Below are positions 20,594 through 28,370 of a stretch of DNA of 40,055 bases, in pieces. The notes beneath the pieces were generated by a model that worked only from the letters and a program-made list of their open reading frames with translations, did not search any database and was not told where the DNA came from. Positions within the stretch are counted from its first letter, which is position 1. Each line of letters starts with the position of its first letter. This stretch comes from Cyanobacteria bacterium QS_8_64_29. GTDB taxonomy: Bacteria > Cyanobacteriota > Cyanobacteriia > Cyanobacteriales > Rubidibacteraceae. The DNA lies in contig PXQH01000061.1 in assembly GCA_003022125.1 (NCBI GenBank), positions 1 through 40,055 of the forward strand, read 5' to 3'. The position numbers and the translations under genes are program-made.

Positions 20594-21091
20594 ATGCCAG
20601 CCCCAACCAGCGATCCGCCAGTGGCGGCGCGCTTGGCCATCTCGGCCCAGCCCCTATCATTGGATCGGGTCTATGCCCTGGCGAGCGCCCCCAGCAACGG
20701 CGCGATCGCCCTCATGAGCGGGACCGTGCGCAACCAGACCGAGGGGGCCGCCGTCACGGCCCTGGAGTACCAAGCCCACAAGCCCATGGCCGTCTCAGTC
20801 TTTGGCCAAATTGAGGCCGAGGCTCGCCGGCAGTGGCCCGCCCTCAGCCAGCTCGTCATCCACCATCGCGTGGGGTATCTCACAGTGGGCGAGACGAGCG
20901 TTCTGGTTGCAGCCGGCGCCCCCCACCGCGGCGATGCCTTTGCAGCCTGCCGCTACGCCATCGATGCGCTCAAGCACCGGGCGCCCATCTGGAAAAAAGA
21001 ATACTGGGCTGATGGCTCGAGCGACTGGGTGGGCATGGGCGCGTGCGAGCGCTCGGACAGCCATGGTGGCGATGCAGTTGGCCGCAGCTAG
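20594..21091 (+). CDS. moaE: Molybdopterin synthase catalytic (large) subunit
   Basis: MoaE, with MoaD, inserts the dithiolene sulfurs into precursor Z to make molybdopterin. The 165-residue protein shows GAIALMSGTVRNQTEG, ALEYQAHKPMA, the IHHRVGYLTVGETSVLVAA strand, and the active-site lysine segment KHRAPIWKKE. A GGAG lies just ahead of the ATG at 20594. It follows pyrB by 26 bp. The extra C-terminal tail (about 15 residues, MGACERSDSHGGDAVGRS) looks unconserved. Confidence 0.93.
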   Translation: MPAPTSDPPVAARLAISAQPLSLDRVYALASAPSNGAIALMSGTVRNQTEGAAVTALEYQAHKPMAVSVFGQIEAEARRQWPALSQLVIHHRVGYLTVGETSVLVAAGAPHRGDAFAACRYAIDALKHRAPIWKKEYWADGSSDWVGMGACERSDSHGGDAVGRS

Positions 21092-21166
21092 GTTAAAATT
21101 GATCTATCGTGTTTGAGCTGGCCCCTCCCAGCTCGATGGCGCTGCTTTTGACGCAACGGAACCGCC

Positions 21167-21667
21167 ATGGCACGCAGGCGCAATTCGGGGAACGCGAAGC
21201 AATCGACGCTGTTTAAGCTGGGCTACGCGGCCTGGGGCGTAGTCTCGGGGGCCTTCATCCTGGGCATTGGCCTGGGGATTTTGCTCACCTCAACCGTGAC
21301 CTTTAACAGCGAAAACGTGGCCTCGCGCGAATCGATTCAGGCCAGCGTCCCCAACGCCGAGTTCTGCGTTCAGTACGGTTCTAGCGCTGTGGTGACCGAC
21401 ATGCGGGTCTTTATGACCATGAACCCGTTCAATGTCTTCGTAACGCAGCCGGCCATGCAGCCCGGCTGCGTCATGCAGCAGAGCAATTGGTCGGTGCTGG
21501 AGCAACAAGATCTGGTCAGCAGCGAGCAGGCGCGCGAGTGCCGCAAGCGCATGAATACCTTCGGCTTCACTGGCAGCTTGGAGGAATCGCCCCAAATCGA
21601 TTGCATTTACCGCAACGATTCCGAGAAAAACCTGTTCCCGCAGGGCAAAGGCTTGGCGAAGCGGTAG
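21167..21667 (+). CDS. DUF3172 membrane-anchored protein
   Basis: A 166-residue member of a cyanobacterial family of unknown function. The basic N-terminus (MARRRNSGNAK) is followed by one transmembrane helix (about residues 20-42, WGVVSGAFILGIGLGILL). A soluble domain with conserved cysteines in AEFCVQYGSSAVV, PAMQPGCVMQQSNW and QIDCIYRN is likely outside the cytoplasm. It follows moaE by 75 bp and may have its own promoter. No function can be proposed from the sequence. Confidence 0.85.
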   Translation: MARRRNSGNAKQSTLFKLGYAAWGVVSGAFILGIGLGILLTSTVTFNSENVASRESIQASVPNAEFCVQYGSSAVVTDMRVFMTMNPFNVFVTQPAMQPGCVMQQSNWSVLEQQDLVSSEQARECRKRMNTFGFTGSLEESPQIDCIYRNDSEKNLFPQGKGLAKR

Positions 21668-21671
21668 TCGC

Positions 21672-21860
21672 CTAGGCTGCAAAATCCCACATGATGGGGG
21701 TACCCTCGAGGTGATCGCTCACCTGCCGGCCGATGGCATCGATTTCGTCCAGCTCGGCCGGTGAGAGCTGCACCTGAGCAGCCTGGGCATTGGCCTGGGC
21801 CTGTTCGGCATTGCGCGCGCCGGCGAGCGCGTGCACGTTGGGTTGCGCGATCGACGTTTG
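21672..21860 (-). pseudogene. C-terminal remnant of an aldo/keto reductase
   Basis: On the minus strand the frame reads IAQPNVHALAGARNAEQAQ, then LSPAELDEIDAIGRQVSDHL to a stop at 21672. This is the typical C-terminal end of an aldo/keto reductase (the NADP-binding GARN box and last helix). Upstream of about 21860 the similarity stops and DNA turns into the leader of the next gene. About 60 of roughly 320 codons remain, and no catalytic tetrad residues are present. Confidence 0.65.
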
Positions 21861-21955
21861 TTCATCGCTACCGTCTTGGCCCCAGCAGAGCGCGTTTGAG
21901 ATCCCTATTGGTGTCACCGCCCAATGGCACCAACCCTAGCGATTGCAATCGGGAT

Positions 21956-22543
21956 ATGACGGCTGCCATCCCGCATGCCCTTAAGGAGTGGGCGGTCACC
22001 GTTGAAGCCCTGGAGTCCGGCGAGGCGATCGCGCTGTTGCGCAAAGGCGGCCTCCGCGATGCCGGCAAGCGCTTTCAGCTGCCCTACCGGCGCGTCCTAC
22101 TCTATCCCACCTACGAACACCAGCAGCCCCACCTGTTGCAGTCCCCTTACGCCGAGCGCGTTACGCCCGTGCCCTCAGGCTGGCGCCCCGAGACCGTGCG
22201 CATTGGCAGTTGGGCCAACATTACCGATGCCTTCTGCGTGTGCGACGCCGAGGCCCTCCAAGCGCTACTGCCGTATCAAGTAGGCAATGCCCGATTCGCG
22301 CAGGAGCGCCTGCGCTGGAAGCCGCAACAACCGCTCTCGGTTTTACTGCTGCGCACCTACCGACTGCCCCAACCGCAAGCGCTGCCCTATCGCCCGGCCT
22401 ACGGTGGGTGCCGCTCTTGGATCGAGCTGGAGACCTCTGTATCGCTTGCTGGGGCAACCCCAGCTCTAGATGAGAACAGCTACCGCGAACGGGTAGCGGC
22501 GGTCCGCACCGCCCTCGGGAGTGCTGCTTCGGGAACGGTCTAG
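21956..22543 (+). CDS. DUF1802 protein
   Basis: A 195-residue protein of the DUF1802 family, function unknown, common in cyanobacteria. Recognisable segments are ALKEWAVTVEALESGEAIAL, LLRKGGLRD, RVLLYPTYEHQQPHLLQ, and the C-terminal PAYGGCRSWIELE. The start at 21956 is the first ATG ahead of conserved sequence; the open frame further upstream overlaps the aldo/keto reductase remnant antisense. The 3' end overlaps the convergent gene by four bases (22540-22543). Confidence 0.85.
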   Translation: MTAAIPHALKEWAVTVEALESGEAIALLRKGGLRDAGKRFQLPYRRVLLYPTYEHQQPHLLQSPYAERVTPVPSGWRPETVRIGSWANITDAFCVCDAEALQALLPYQVGNARFAQERLRWKPQQPLSVLLLRTYRLPQPQALPYRPAYGGCRSWIELETSVSLAGATPALDENSYRERVAAVRTALGSAASGTV

Positions 22544-22830
22544 TCCGCGCAGCCGCGCAGGAACCAGCCCAGCACGACCCCCAATCCACCGAAGCGAACG
22601 GCCTGCCAGAAGGCATCGTGCAGGTAGGCGTCGCTGCCGGCGCGGCGCTCGAGCGCCGCTGCCAGGCTTGCCAACTGCGATTGCAGCTGCTGCAGCTCGG
22701 CGTGCTGCTGTCCGCGGTCAAGCTGCGCGTAGCGCTGCTTGAGGTCTTGTAGCGAGCGCTCGAGCTGTTGCAAGCGCTGCTTCCACTGAGCGCCGCCATC
22801 GGTTTGCTCGCGCGGTGGTTGGGGCGCCAT
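22540..22830 (-). CDS. Small coiled-coil protein with a C-terminal membrane anchor
   Basis: A 96-residue protein. A Gln/Leu-rich coiled coil (about residues 14-62, with LQQLERSLQDLKQRY and LQQLQSQLASLAAAL) is followed by DAFWQAVRFGGLGVVLGWFL, a short hydrophobic segment ending in RGCAD, probably a tail anchor. Similar small proteins with this C-terminal box occur in other cyanobacteria. No function is known. It is divergent from the DUF6439 gene, with about 50 bp between starts. Confidence 0.7.
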   Translation of the reverse strand: MAPQPPREQTDGGAQWKQRLQQLERSLQDLKQRYAQLDRGQQHAELQQLQSQLASLAAALERRAGSDAYLHDAFWQAVRFGGLGVVLGWFLRGCAD

Positions 22831-22881
22831 GATAGAAAGCTAGGAGGGCGCGTACGCCATTTTGCCCCCCAGGAGGCATTC

Positions 22882-23169
22882 ATGTCCGAGTCTAGCCAGC
22901 TTACCCGCAACGAGGCGCTCTCGCAGTTCAGCACGCTGGAGTTGGCGCAGGCGCTGGCCGAACGTTTGGCCATCGGGCCCAAAGACTGGCACCGCCTCAA
23001 GGCCGACCGCCCAGCGCAGGCCGGCCAGCAGGCTGTCTCAGGACTGGTTTATCTGCTCAAAGGCACACCCCAGCAAGCCCTACCGCACCTACGCCAGGCC
23101 GTTGGCTGGCTGGATCGCTCCGTCTCAGCCCCGCCCTGTCCCAGCCACGGCCGCCATCAGCGCCAGTAG
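22882..23169 (+). CDS. DUF6439-type small cyanobacterial protein
   Basis: A 95-residue soluble protein. Conserved segments are FSTLELAQALAERLAI, KDWHRLKADR, GLVYLLKG, and the C-terminal AVGWLDRSVSAPPCPSHGR. The start at 22882 follows a near-perfect AGGAGG at 22871-22876, which decides it over longer in-frame alternatives. Its last 13 bases overlap the convergent ATPase-domain gene. The function is unknown. Confidence 0.8.
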   Translation: MSESSQLTRNEALSQFSTLELAQALAERLAIGPKDWHRLKADRPAQAGQQAVSGLVYLLKGTPQQALPHLRQAVGWLDRSVSAPPCPSHGRHQRQ

Positions 23170-23675
23170 CGCCGCAAGCGGTGGGGACGCTTGCCCCCAT
23201 CGAAGCGCTTGTACAGCCGCAATGTCCCGGGCGCTTCCCAATCAACGCTGTCGAAAATCTGGTACAGAATGCAAGCGCCGCGACCGTTCTCGGCGGCTTC
23301 GGGGGGCAGCAAGCTCTCGGGTCGGTCGGGACAGTCGTAGTGAGGGGCAAGGCCCGAACTGGCATCCGAGACCAACCAGATGCAGCGTTCGCGGGCAGCG
23401 CCAAAGCGGACGACGATGGTCTTGCAGGGATCGAGCTGGTTGCCGTGCTTAGCGGCATTGACCAACGCTTCCTGCAATCCCAAGCGCAGCTCCGGCTCCC
23501 AGGGGTCGGGGACGTGAGCTAGCAGCAGATCGAGGATGGGATGCAGATAGAGCGTGGAAGCAAAGCTGACGGTCGTCCACTCGGCTCGGTTGGGGCGGAG
23601 CCAGCTTGCAATCGCGCTCGATCGCTTACCCGGCAGTACGGGCATCCCCGAAGCACGCGCTGCATTCAGTCGCAT
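23157..23675 (-). CDS. Histidine-kinase-like ATPase domain protein (RsbW/anti-sigma type)
   Basis: A 172-residue stand-alone GHKL ATPase domain. The N-box is LGLQEALVNAAKHGN and the G-box region is PEAAENGRGACILYQIFDSV. There is no phospho-acceptor histidine domain. Such proteins usually act as serine kinases or anti-sigma factors in partner-switching, binding an anti-sigma antagonist. No partner gene is visible here. The start may be 23675 or the methionine at 23645; family similarity begins further in at WTTVSFASTLYL. Confidence 0.8.
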   Translation of the reverse strand: MRLNAARASGMPVLPGKRSSAIASWLRPNRAEWTTVSFASTLYLHPILDLLLAHVPDPWEPELRLGLQEALVNAAKHGNQLDPCKTIVVRFGAARERCIWLVSDASSGLAPHYDCPDRPESLLPPEAAENGRGACILYQIFDSVDWEAPGTLRLYKRFDGGKRPHRLRRYWR

Positions 23676-23803
23676 TGGAATGCTTGCAAGCGGCAGCTTG
23701 ATAGTGGGCCTGCCCTCGAGTGCAGGCTCGGCACCTGAAAGGCTTAAGCAGCAATTAAGGACTTTTTTATCCTAGCAAACGCCCGCTCGAGCAGCGGCGA
23801 CTG

Positions 23804-25200
23804 CTAGCAACGCTGCAGCAGGGCCACGCACTCGACGTGCGCGGTTTGGGGGAAGAAATCGGCCGGCTTCACGCCGGTCAGTCGGTAGCGGTTGTCGCGG
23901 CACAACTGGGCTAAGTAGCGCGCTAGCGTTGCCGGGTTGCAGCTGATGTAGGCAATTTGGCGCGGCCCGAGCCGCTGCAAGCCGGCAATGGCGTCGCGCT
24001 CGCAGCCCTTGCGGGGCGGATCCAGCACGGCAATATCGGCATGGGAGACGCGCCTCAGCCCGCGCTCCACTGGCTCCGCGCGAAACGAGGCATTGGCGAT
24101 CCCGTTGAGGTGGGCGTTGCGTCGGGCTTGCGCGATCGCGCTCGGTTGCGCTTCCAGGCCGATGTCGCGCTGCACCTTCGCCGCCAGCGGCAGGGTGAAG
24201 GTGCCAACGCCGCAGTAGGCATCCAGCAGCGTTTCGCGGGCTTGCGGCTGCAACTTCGCCATCGTGGCGTTGAGTAGCTGCTCGGCGACCTCGGTATTGA
24301 TTTGAAAGAACGTCTCGGGGGTCAGGCGAAATTCCAGCCCCGCCAGGCGCTCGCGCGCAAACGGCTGGCCGGCCACGCACCGAGTCTCGGGGCCAAAGAT
24401 GGCGTTGGAACGGCGCGGGTTGCGATTGAGGCAGACGCCGACCAACTGAGGGTAGCGCTGCAACCAGGCCTTGGCCTGGCCTTTGAGGCCTTTCAGGTGC
24501 CGGCTGGTGCTGACCAGCGTCAGCAGCACCTCGCCCGTCCGGCGGCCTACCCGCAGCGACAAGTAGCGCAGTTGCCCGCGATCGCGATCCTCATCGTAAG
24601 GACGCCATCCCTGACACTGGATGTCCTGCTTGAGCTCGGCTAGCAGCGGATCCAGGCGCTCGTCCTGAACGGGGCACTGGTTGAGATTGACCAGCTTGTG
24701 GCTGCCCGGGCGGTAGTAACCGGCCCGAATGCGGCCCGAGCGAGAGGCCTCGAGCGGGTAGGTAACCTTATTGCGATAGTGCAGCGGCGACTCCCCGGCC
24801 AGGATGGGCTCAACTGGCGGGTGGCGAAACCCGCCAATGCGCTCGAGCGTGCGAGCGACCCGCTCGCGTTTGGCGCTGCGCTGGTAGGCATCGTCGATGT
24901 GCTGCCACTGGCAGCCGCCGCAGGTATCGGCCACAATGCAGCGGGGCCGGATGCGGTGGGGCGATGGCTGGCGCAGCTCTTGCAGCTTGTCGCGGGCGTA
25001 TTGCGATTTGATTTGGGTCAGTCGCACCAGGGCGTGATCGCCGGTTACCGTGTTGGGCACAAAGACCACGCGGCCCTGGGCGCGCCCGACGCCATCGCCG
25101 CTCGCGCTAAGGTCGACAATTTCGACCTCAACGGCCTGACCTTAACGGCCTGACCTTGCTGCCAGGGATTTTGACTAAGCTGGGAGATAGGCGCAGTCAT
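23804..25200 (-). pseudogene. rlmD: 23S rRNA (uracil-5-)-methyltransferase, frameshifted near its start
   Basis: The body (from 25069 down, 421 codons) is a complete RlmD/RumA-type methyltransferase. It has a 4Fe-4S motif C-x5-C-x2-C (CIVADTCGGCQWQH) with the fourth Cys in NQCPVQDE. It also has the SAM motif LLDAYCGVGTFTLPLA, DPPRKGCE, and the catalytic SCNPATLARYL. The N-terminal TRAM domain is split. The ATG at 25200 begins TAPISQLSQNPWQQGQAV, but a 14-bp tandem duplication (25130-25157) shifts the frame and places a TAA at 25142-25144 in the body frame. Removing one copy joins QQGQAV directly to EVEIVDLSASGDGVGRAQG and gives an intact 460-residue protein. A GTG at 25069 could start a TRAM-less form. 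A sequencing error cannot be excluded. Confidence 0.85.
25130..25157. repeat. Perfect 14-bp tandem duplication inside rlmD
   Basis: AACGGCCTGACCTT occurs twice head to tail at 25130-25143 and 25144-25157. Because 14 is not a multiple of three it shifts the rlmD frame. The pattern is typical of replication slippage. Confidence 0.95.
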
Positions 25201-25265
25201 GGCTCCGTTCTGGCTAGTCCCAGGCGCGCTCGGCAAGCAGTCCGATGACGAATGAAGGCAATCGT

Positions 25266-25751
25266 ATGAGCGTAGTCAGCCAACTCATCCGCAAAGCCGA
25301 CGATGAGCTGCGCTATCCCAGCAGCGGCGAACTCCGAAGCATTGAGAACTTTCTCAAGACCGGCGAGCAGCGGATGCGAATTGCTCAAACCCTGGCCGAG
25401 AACGAAAAAAAGATTGTCGATGAGGCCAGCACGCAACTCTGGCAGCAGCATCCCGAGTATATCTCACCCGGGGGCAACGCCTACGGGCAGCGCGAGCGCT
25501 CGCTTTGCCTGCGCGACTACGGCTGGTACCTGCGCTTGATCGCCTACGGTGTCCTGGCCGGCGATAAGGATCCCATCGAGCGCATTGGCATCATCGGCGT
25601 GCGCGAGATGTACAATTCGCTCGGCGTTCCCGTGCCCGGCATGGTGGATGCCATCGCGTGCCTCAAGGATGCCGCCCTGGGGGTGCTCGGCACTGAAGAT
25701 GCCCGGGAAACGGCGCCCTATTTTGACTACATCATCCGGGCCATGTCGTGA
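25266..25751 (+). CDS. apcD: Allophycocyanin alpha-B subunit (phycobilisome core terminal emitter)
   Basis: ApcD is a terminal emitter in the phycobilisome core that passes energy to photosystems, notably photosystem I. The 161-residue protein begins [20 protein letters not shown], matching known ApcD starts, and has the bilin-binding C81 in [13 protein letters not shown]. Further conserved stretches are [32 protein letters not shown], and the end [12 protein letters not shown]. An upstream in-frame ATG at 25245 adds seven residues not found in the family, and AAGG precedes the 25266 start. It stands alone as is usual for apcD, divergent from rlmD. Confidence 0.96.
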   Translation: MSVVSQLIRKADDELRYPSSGELRSIENFLKTGEQRMRIAQTLAENEKKIVDEASTQLWQQHPEYISPGGNAYGQRERSLCLRDYGWYLRLIAYGVLAGDKDPIERIGIIGVREMYNSLGVPVPGMVDAIACLKDAALGVLGTEDARETAPYFDYIIRAMS

Positions 25752-25836
25752 TCCAAGGCCGCGATCGCCGCCGGCCTACCTGGGGGACCCATTGCATGCG
25801 CGTTACTATCGAGTTCCAAGCTGAGGAATGCTGACC

Positions 25837-26310
25837 ATGAGCAGTGCTGCCAGCGATGGACCGTTAGAAGCCCGCGAGGAGCTGGCTGCGGACGTCGAGC
25901 GGTTCGTCCAGCAAAGCCTCCCCGAATTTTCCCAGATTCCTCGCATTGGCGAGATTCTGGTCCGTCAGGGGGCAATCTCGCGGCCCGAGCTCGAGCGGGT
26001 GCTGCTGGAGCAACAAGCCGCCGATGCCCAGTCTCCCAAGTTGGGCGACCTGCTGGTTGACAAGGGGCTCGTGTCGGCCAGCCAACTGGAAGATGCCATC
26101 AGCAGGCAGCACCTGCGCTTTGGCGAGATCCTGGTCGAGAAAGGCGTCCTATCGCAGCCCCAGTTGGATCGGGCCCTGGCCCAGCAGCAAAGGGATGGGA
26201 CCAAGTTAGGCGAAACGCTGCTCCGGATGGGCTGGATATCGCCGCAGGATTTGGTCAACAACTTGGCCGAGCTCTATTGGCGCAAGGCCGGATACTGGTT
26301 GTTGGAGTAG
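25837..26310 (+). CDS. Four-repeat protein resembling the PilB/GspE N-terminal (T2SSE_N/MshEN) motif
   Basis: A 157-residue soluble protein. After a helical N-terminus it consists of four copies of a roughly 24-residue motif: RIGEILVRQGAISRPELERV (from R36), KLGDLLVDKGLVSASQLEDA (from K68), RFGEILVEKGVLSQPQLDRA (from R94) and KLGETLLRMGWISPQDLVNN (from K123). This R/K-L-G-x2-L-x3-G-x-(I/L)-S-x3-L pattern is that of the N-terminal domain of secretion/pilus ATPases, a variant of which (MshEN) binds cyclic di-GMP. There is no ATPase domain here. The ATG at 25837 has GAGGA nine bases upstream; an ATG at 25828 is too close to it. A homologous orphan fragment lies at 28371-28571. The function is unknown. 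Confidence 0.75.
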   Translation: MSSAASDGPLEAREELAADVERFVQQSLPEFSQIPRIGEILVRQGAISRPELERVLLEQQAADAQSPKLGDLLVDKGLVSASQLEDAISRQHLRFGEILVEKGVLSQPQLDRALAQQQRDGTKLGETLLRMGWISPQDLVNNLAELYWRKAGYWLLE

Positions 26311-26353
26311 TGGGGACAGCTGCCCCATAGATCGCCAGCAAGCCCAGGCGGCT

Positions 26354-26977
26354 TTGAGCTCAGCATTGGTGATCGCGGCGCGGCTGCAGCGCTCGCTAGA
26401 GTCAGCCCAAGATAGCGAGATGCACGGCGAGGCCAGGGCGCTGCGCCAGCAGTTGCTCGCCTTGCAGCGCTCGCTGGCCAACCCGGAGGGCGACGCGGCC
26501 CGTAGCAGCGGCTCGCCGGCATCGCTGCAGCAGCAGAATGAGGCGCTCAAGCAGGACATTCGCCAGCTGAGCCGCGATTTGCAAAGCTGGGAGCAGCAAT
26601 ATCAAGCCCTAAAAACCGAGAACGCGCAGCTGCAGCAGCAACTTTAGGCCCGCGACTCAAGTGACCCAAACGCTCGAGCGACCGAAACCGAACGCAACCG
26701 GCTCATCCAGGTCATTCGGCACCTGCAGCAAGAAAACGAGCGCCTCCAAGCCCAGTCCCAACCGCGCCAAGCCGGTGTTGCCTCCGCCGGCAGCGATCGC
26801 GGCGCGCTGAGCCAGGGTCGCGACGGGCTCTATTACACTGCCGCCAGTCAAAGCCCGTTTTGCCCCAATTGCTGGCTTGCCGAAAATCGCAAAACGGTGC
26901 TGAGCGAGTCGGGAACCGCGGCGATCCGGGTTTATTCTTGCGCCCAGTGCCAGTGGCAGCGGCGCGCCTTTGGGTGA
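26354..26977 (+). pseudogene. Coiled-coil / zinc-ribbon gene interrupted by an in-frame TAG
   Basis: One continuous frame encodes two clearly related halves with a TAG at 26645-26647 between them. The first half (about 97 codons, possible TTG or GTG starts at 26354-26369) is coiled coil: LRQQLLALQRSLAN, LQQQNEALKQDIRQLSRDLQ. After the stop the same frame continues coiled coil (ATETERNRLIQVIRHLQQEN). It ends in a zinc ribbon with two Cys pairs, FCPNCW and SCAQCQW, before a TGA at 26975-26977. A single C-to-T change at a CAG Gln codon would explain the TAG. Either the gene is broken or only a truncated coiled-coil protein is made. It follows the four-repeat gene by about 40 bp. The family is not recognised. 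Confidence 0.6.
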
Positions 26978-27018
26978 GCTGATGGCATGCGGACAGCGGG
27001 GCTCGAAGCATGGGAGCG

Positions 27019-27738
27019 CTATGTGCTTTCCTTGGCAACGCTGTCAACTGCACTCAGCCACTCGTTCCAGAGGGCGTGCGCTTGCCGCTCGAGCGTCGGG
27101 CTGTAGTGCGCTGTCTCCTGACGCAACTGGACAACGCTAGTGCCGGCAGTGGCGCCAATTTCGTGGGCGTGACCGACAAACCAGCGCTCCAGTCCTGGAG
27201 CCGTAACCTCAGGATGGAATTGCAGCGCCAAGCCCCACTCACCCCAGGCAAAGGCTTGGTTGGCATACAGCGCGTTGCTGGCCAAGCGGGTTGCGCCTGC
27301 CGGCAAGTCGTAGGTGTCGCCGTGCCAATGCAGGACGGCTGTCTGGGCCAGATGGCGTAGCGGCGATTGCCATCCCGCTGCGCTGAGCTCGATGGGCGAC
27401 CAGCCCATTTCCTTGCAGTGGCCGGGATAGGTCCGGGCTTCCAAGGCGCGTGCCATGAGCTGCGCGCCCAGACAAATGCCCAGGGTTGGCAGTCCGGCCG
27501 AGAGCCGGCGGGCAATCCAATCGGCTTCGTTGCGCAGGAACGGATAGGCGGCATCGTCGTAGGCACCGATGGGTCCCCCTAGGATGACCGCCAACGTTGG
27601 GGTATGCGGATCGAGTTGCTGGAGGCGATCGGAGGTGGCTGATACGCACTCGATGGCGTAGCCGCGATCGCGCAGGTGCGGTTCCAAGCTGCCCAGGTCT
27701 TCAAAGGCAAGATGTTGGATTGTGATCGCGGTTTTCAT
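27019..27738 (-). CDS. Class I glutamine amidotransferase-like protein
   Basis: A 239-residue stand-alone class I GATase domain, similar to the YfeJ/GMP-synthase amidotransferase-like group. The nucleophile cysteine is in LGICLGAQLMA and the catalytic histidine in LALQFHPEVTAPGLE. LAVILGGPIGAYDD forms the oxyanion strand. The domain would hydrolyse glutamine and pass ammonia to a partner or act on a gamma-glutamyl substrate. No synthetase domain is present and no partner gene is adjacent. The ATG at 27738 begins the first conserved strand. Confidence 0.85.
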   Translation of the reverse strand: MKTAITIQHLAFEDLGSLEPHLRDRGYAIECVSATSDRLQQLDPHTPTLAVILGGPIGAYDDAAYPFLRNEADWIARRLSAGLPTLGICLGAQLMARALEARTYPGHCKEMGWSPIELSAAGWQSPLRHLAQTAVLHWHGDTYDLPAGATRLASNALYANQAFAWGEWGLALQFHPEVTAPGLERWFVGHAHEIGATAGTSVVQLRQETAHYSPTLERQAHALWNEWLSAVDSVAKEST

Positions 27739-27983
27739 GGCACCGAGCCTATTAGGGATCCCATCAGCGTATGGGATGAAAAGCCTATGGGCTATACCCT
27801 ATCGGACACTGCAAGAGCGCTGCTAGCGGAGGCGCGGTTCCTCATGTTCCATCCGAACCAGCACGGAACGCAGCGAGCACACTAGCGATTGCAACAAGCT
27901 AACAGTCGCCGTTTGTTACGCAGCGATCGCATCGCGATCGCTTGGCCTAAACTTGAAAGTAGCAGCCCAGCCACGCGAACCGG
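27739..27983. other. Intergenic region with a hairpin and paired HIP1 sites
   Basis: A 245-bp stretch with no convincing gene. It has a 7-bp stem ATCCCAT/ATGGGAT (27758-27764 and 27771-27777, loop CAGCGT) in the leader region of the minus-strand amidotransferase gene. It also has two GCGATCGC octamers only 11 bp apart (27923-27930 and 27934-27941) just ahead of the next plus-strand gene. Confidence 0.5.
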
Positions 27984-28370
27984 ATGGCGTCCCTCGAGGA
28001 ACTGGCCCCCGCGCGAAACGACGAGACTGTCGTCTACGCCCCTTACTATCAAGGGACCAAGCGCAAGTTTTTGCCCTACGCCGTCAGCCTCTACCATCAA
28101 GGCGGGGTGGCAGGCGAGCACCCCATCGAGGGCGACTCCAGCATTCCGTTTGAGGCCAGCTGGTCGGTTTCGCAGCTGCCGACCGAGCGCACGCGCTGCC
28201 GCGTTCGGTTCGCTCGCGATCCGGATTTGAGCTACGAAACGACGCTCTCCAACGCCGAGCTGATCGACTGCTTGATCGAGCTGATTGAGGGCTATCGTAC
28301 TAAGGCCGTCGCGGATTTCCCCCAAACCTTTTACCAAAGGCTTTTTGATGTTGCGCCAGCTGAGGTCTAA
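27984..28370 (+). CDS. Conserved hypothetical protein
   Basis: A 128-residue soluble protein. Distinctive segments are YYQGTKRKFLPYAVSLYHQG, FEASWSVSQLPTERTRCRVR, and LIDCLIELIEGYRTKAVADF followed by PQTFYQRL. I recall similar small proteins ending in FPQTFYRKLL-type sequences in cyanobacteria, but I know no function. No Shine-Dalgarno is obvious ahead of the ATG. The TAA at 28368-28370 is followed, in the same frame, by 66 sense codons of secretion-ATPase-type repeats, described separately. Confidence 0.65.
   Translation: MASLEELAPARNDETVVYAPYYQGTKRKFLPYAVSLYHQGGVAGEHPIEGDSSIPFEASWSVSQLPTERTRCRVRFARDPDLSYETTLSNAELIDCLIELIEGYRTKAVADFPQTFYQRLFDVAPAEV

Noticed and set aside
23708-23727. GCCTGC/GCAGGC hairpin as terminator of rlmD
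   Set aside because: The stem has only six pairs, lies about 75 bp past the gene end and lacks a T-tract in the minus-strand direction.
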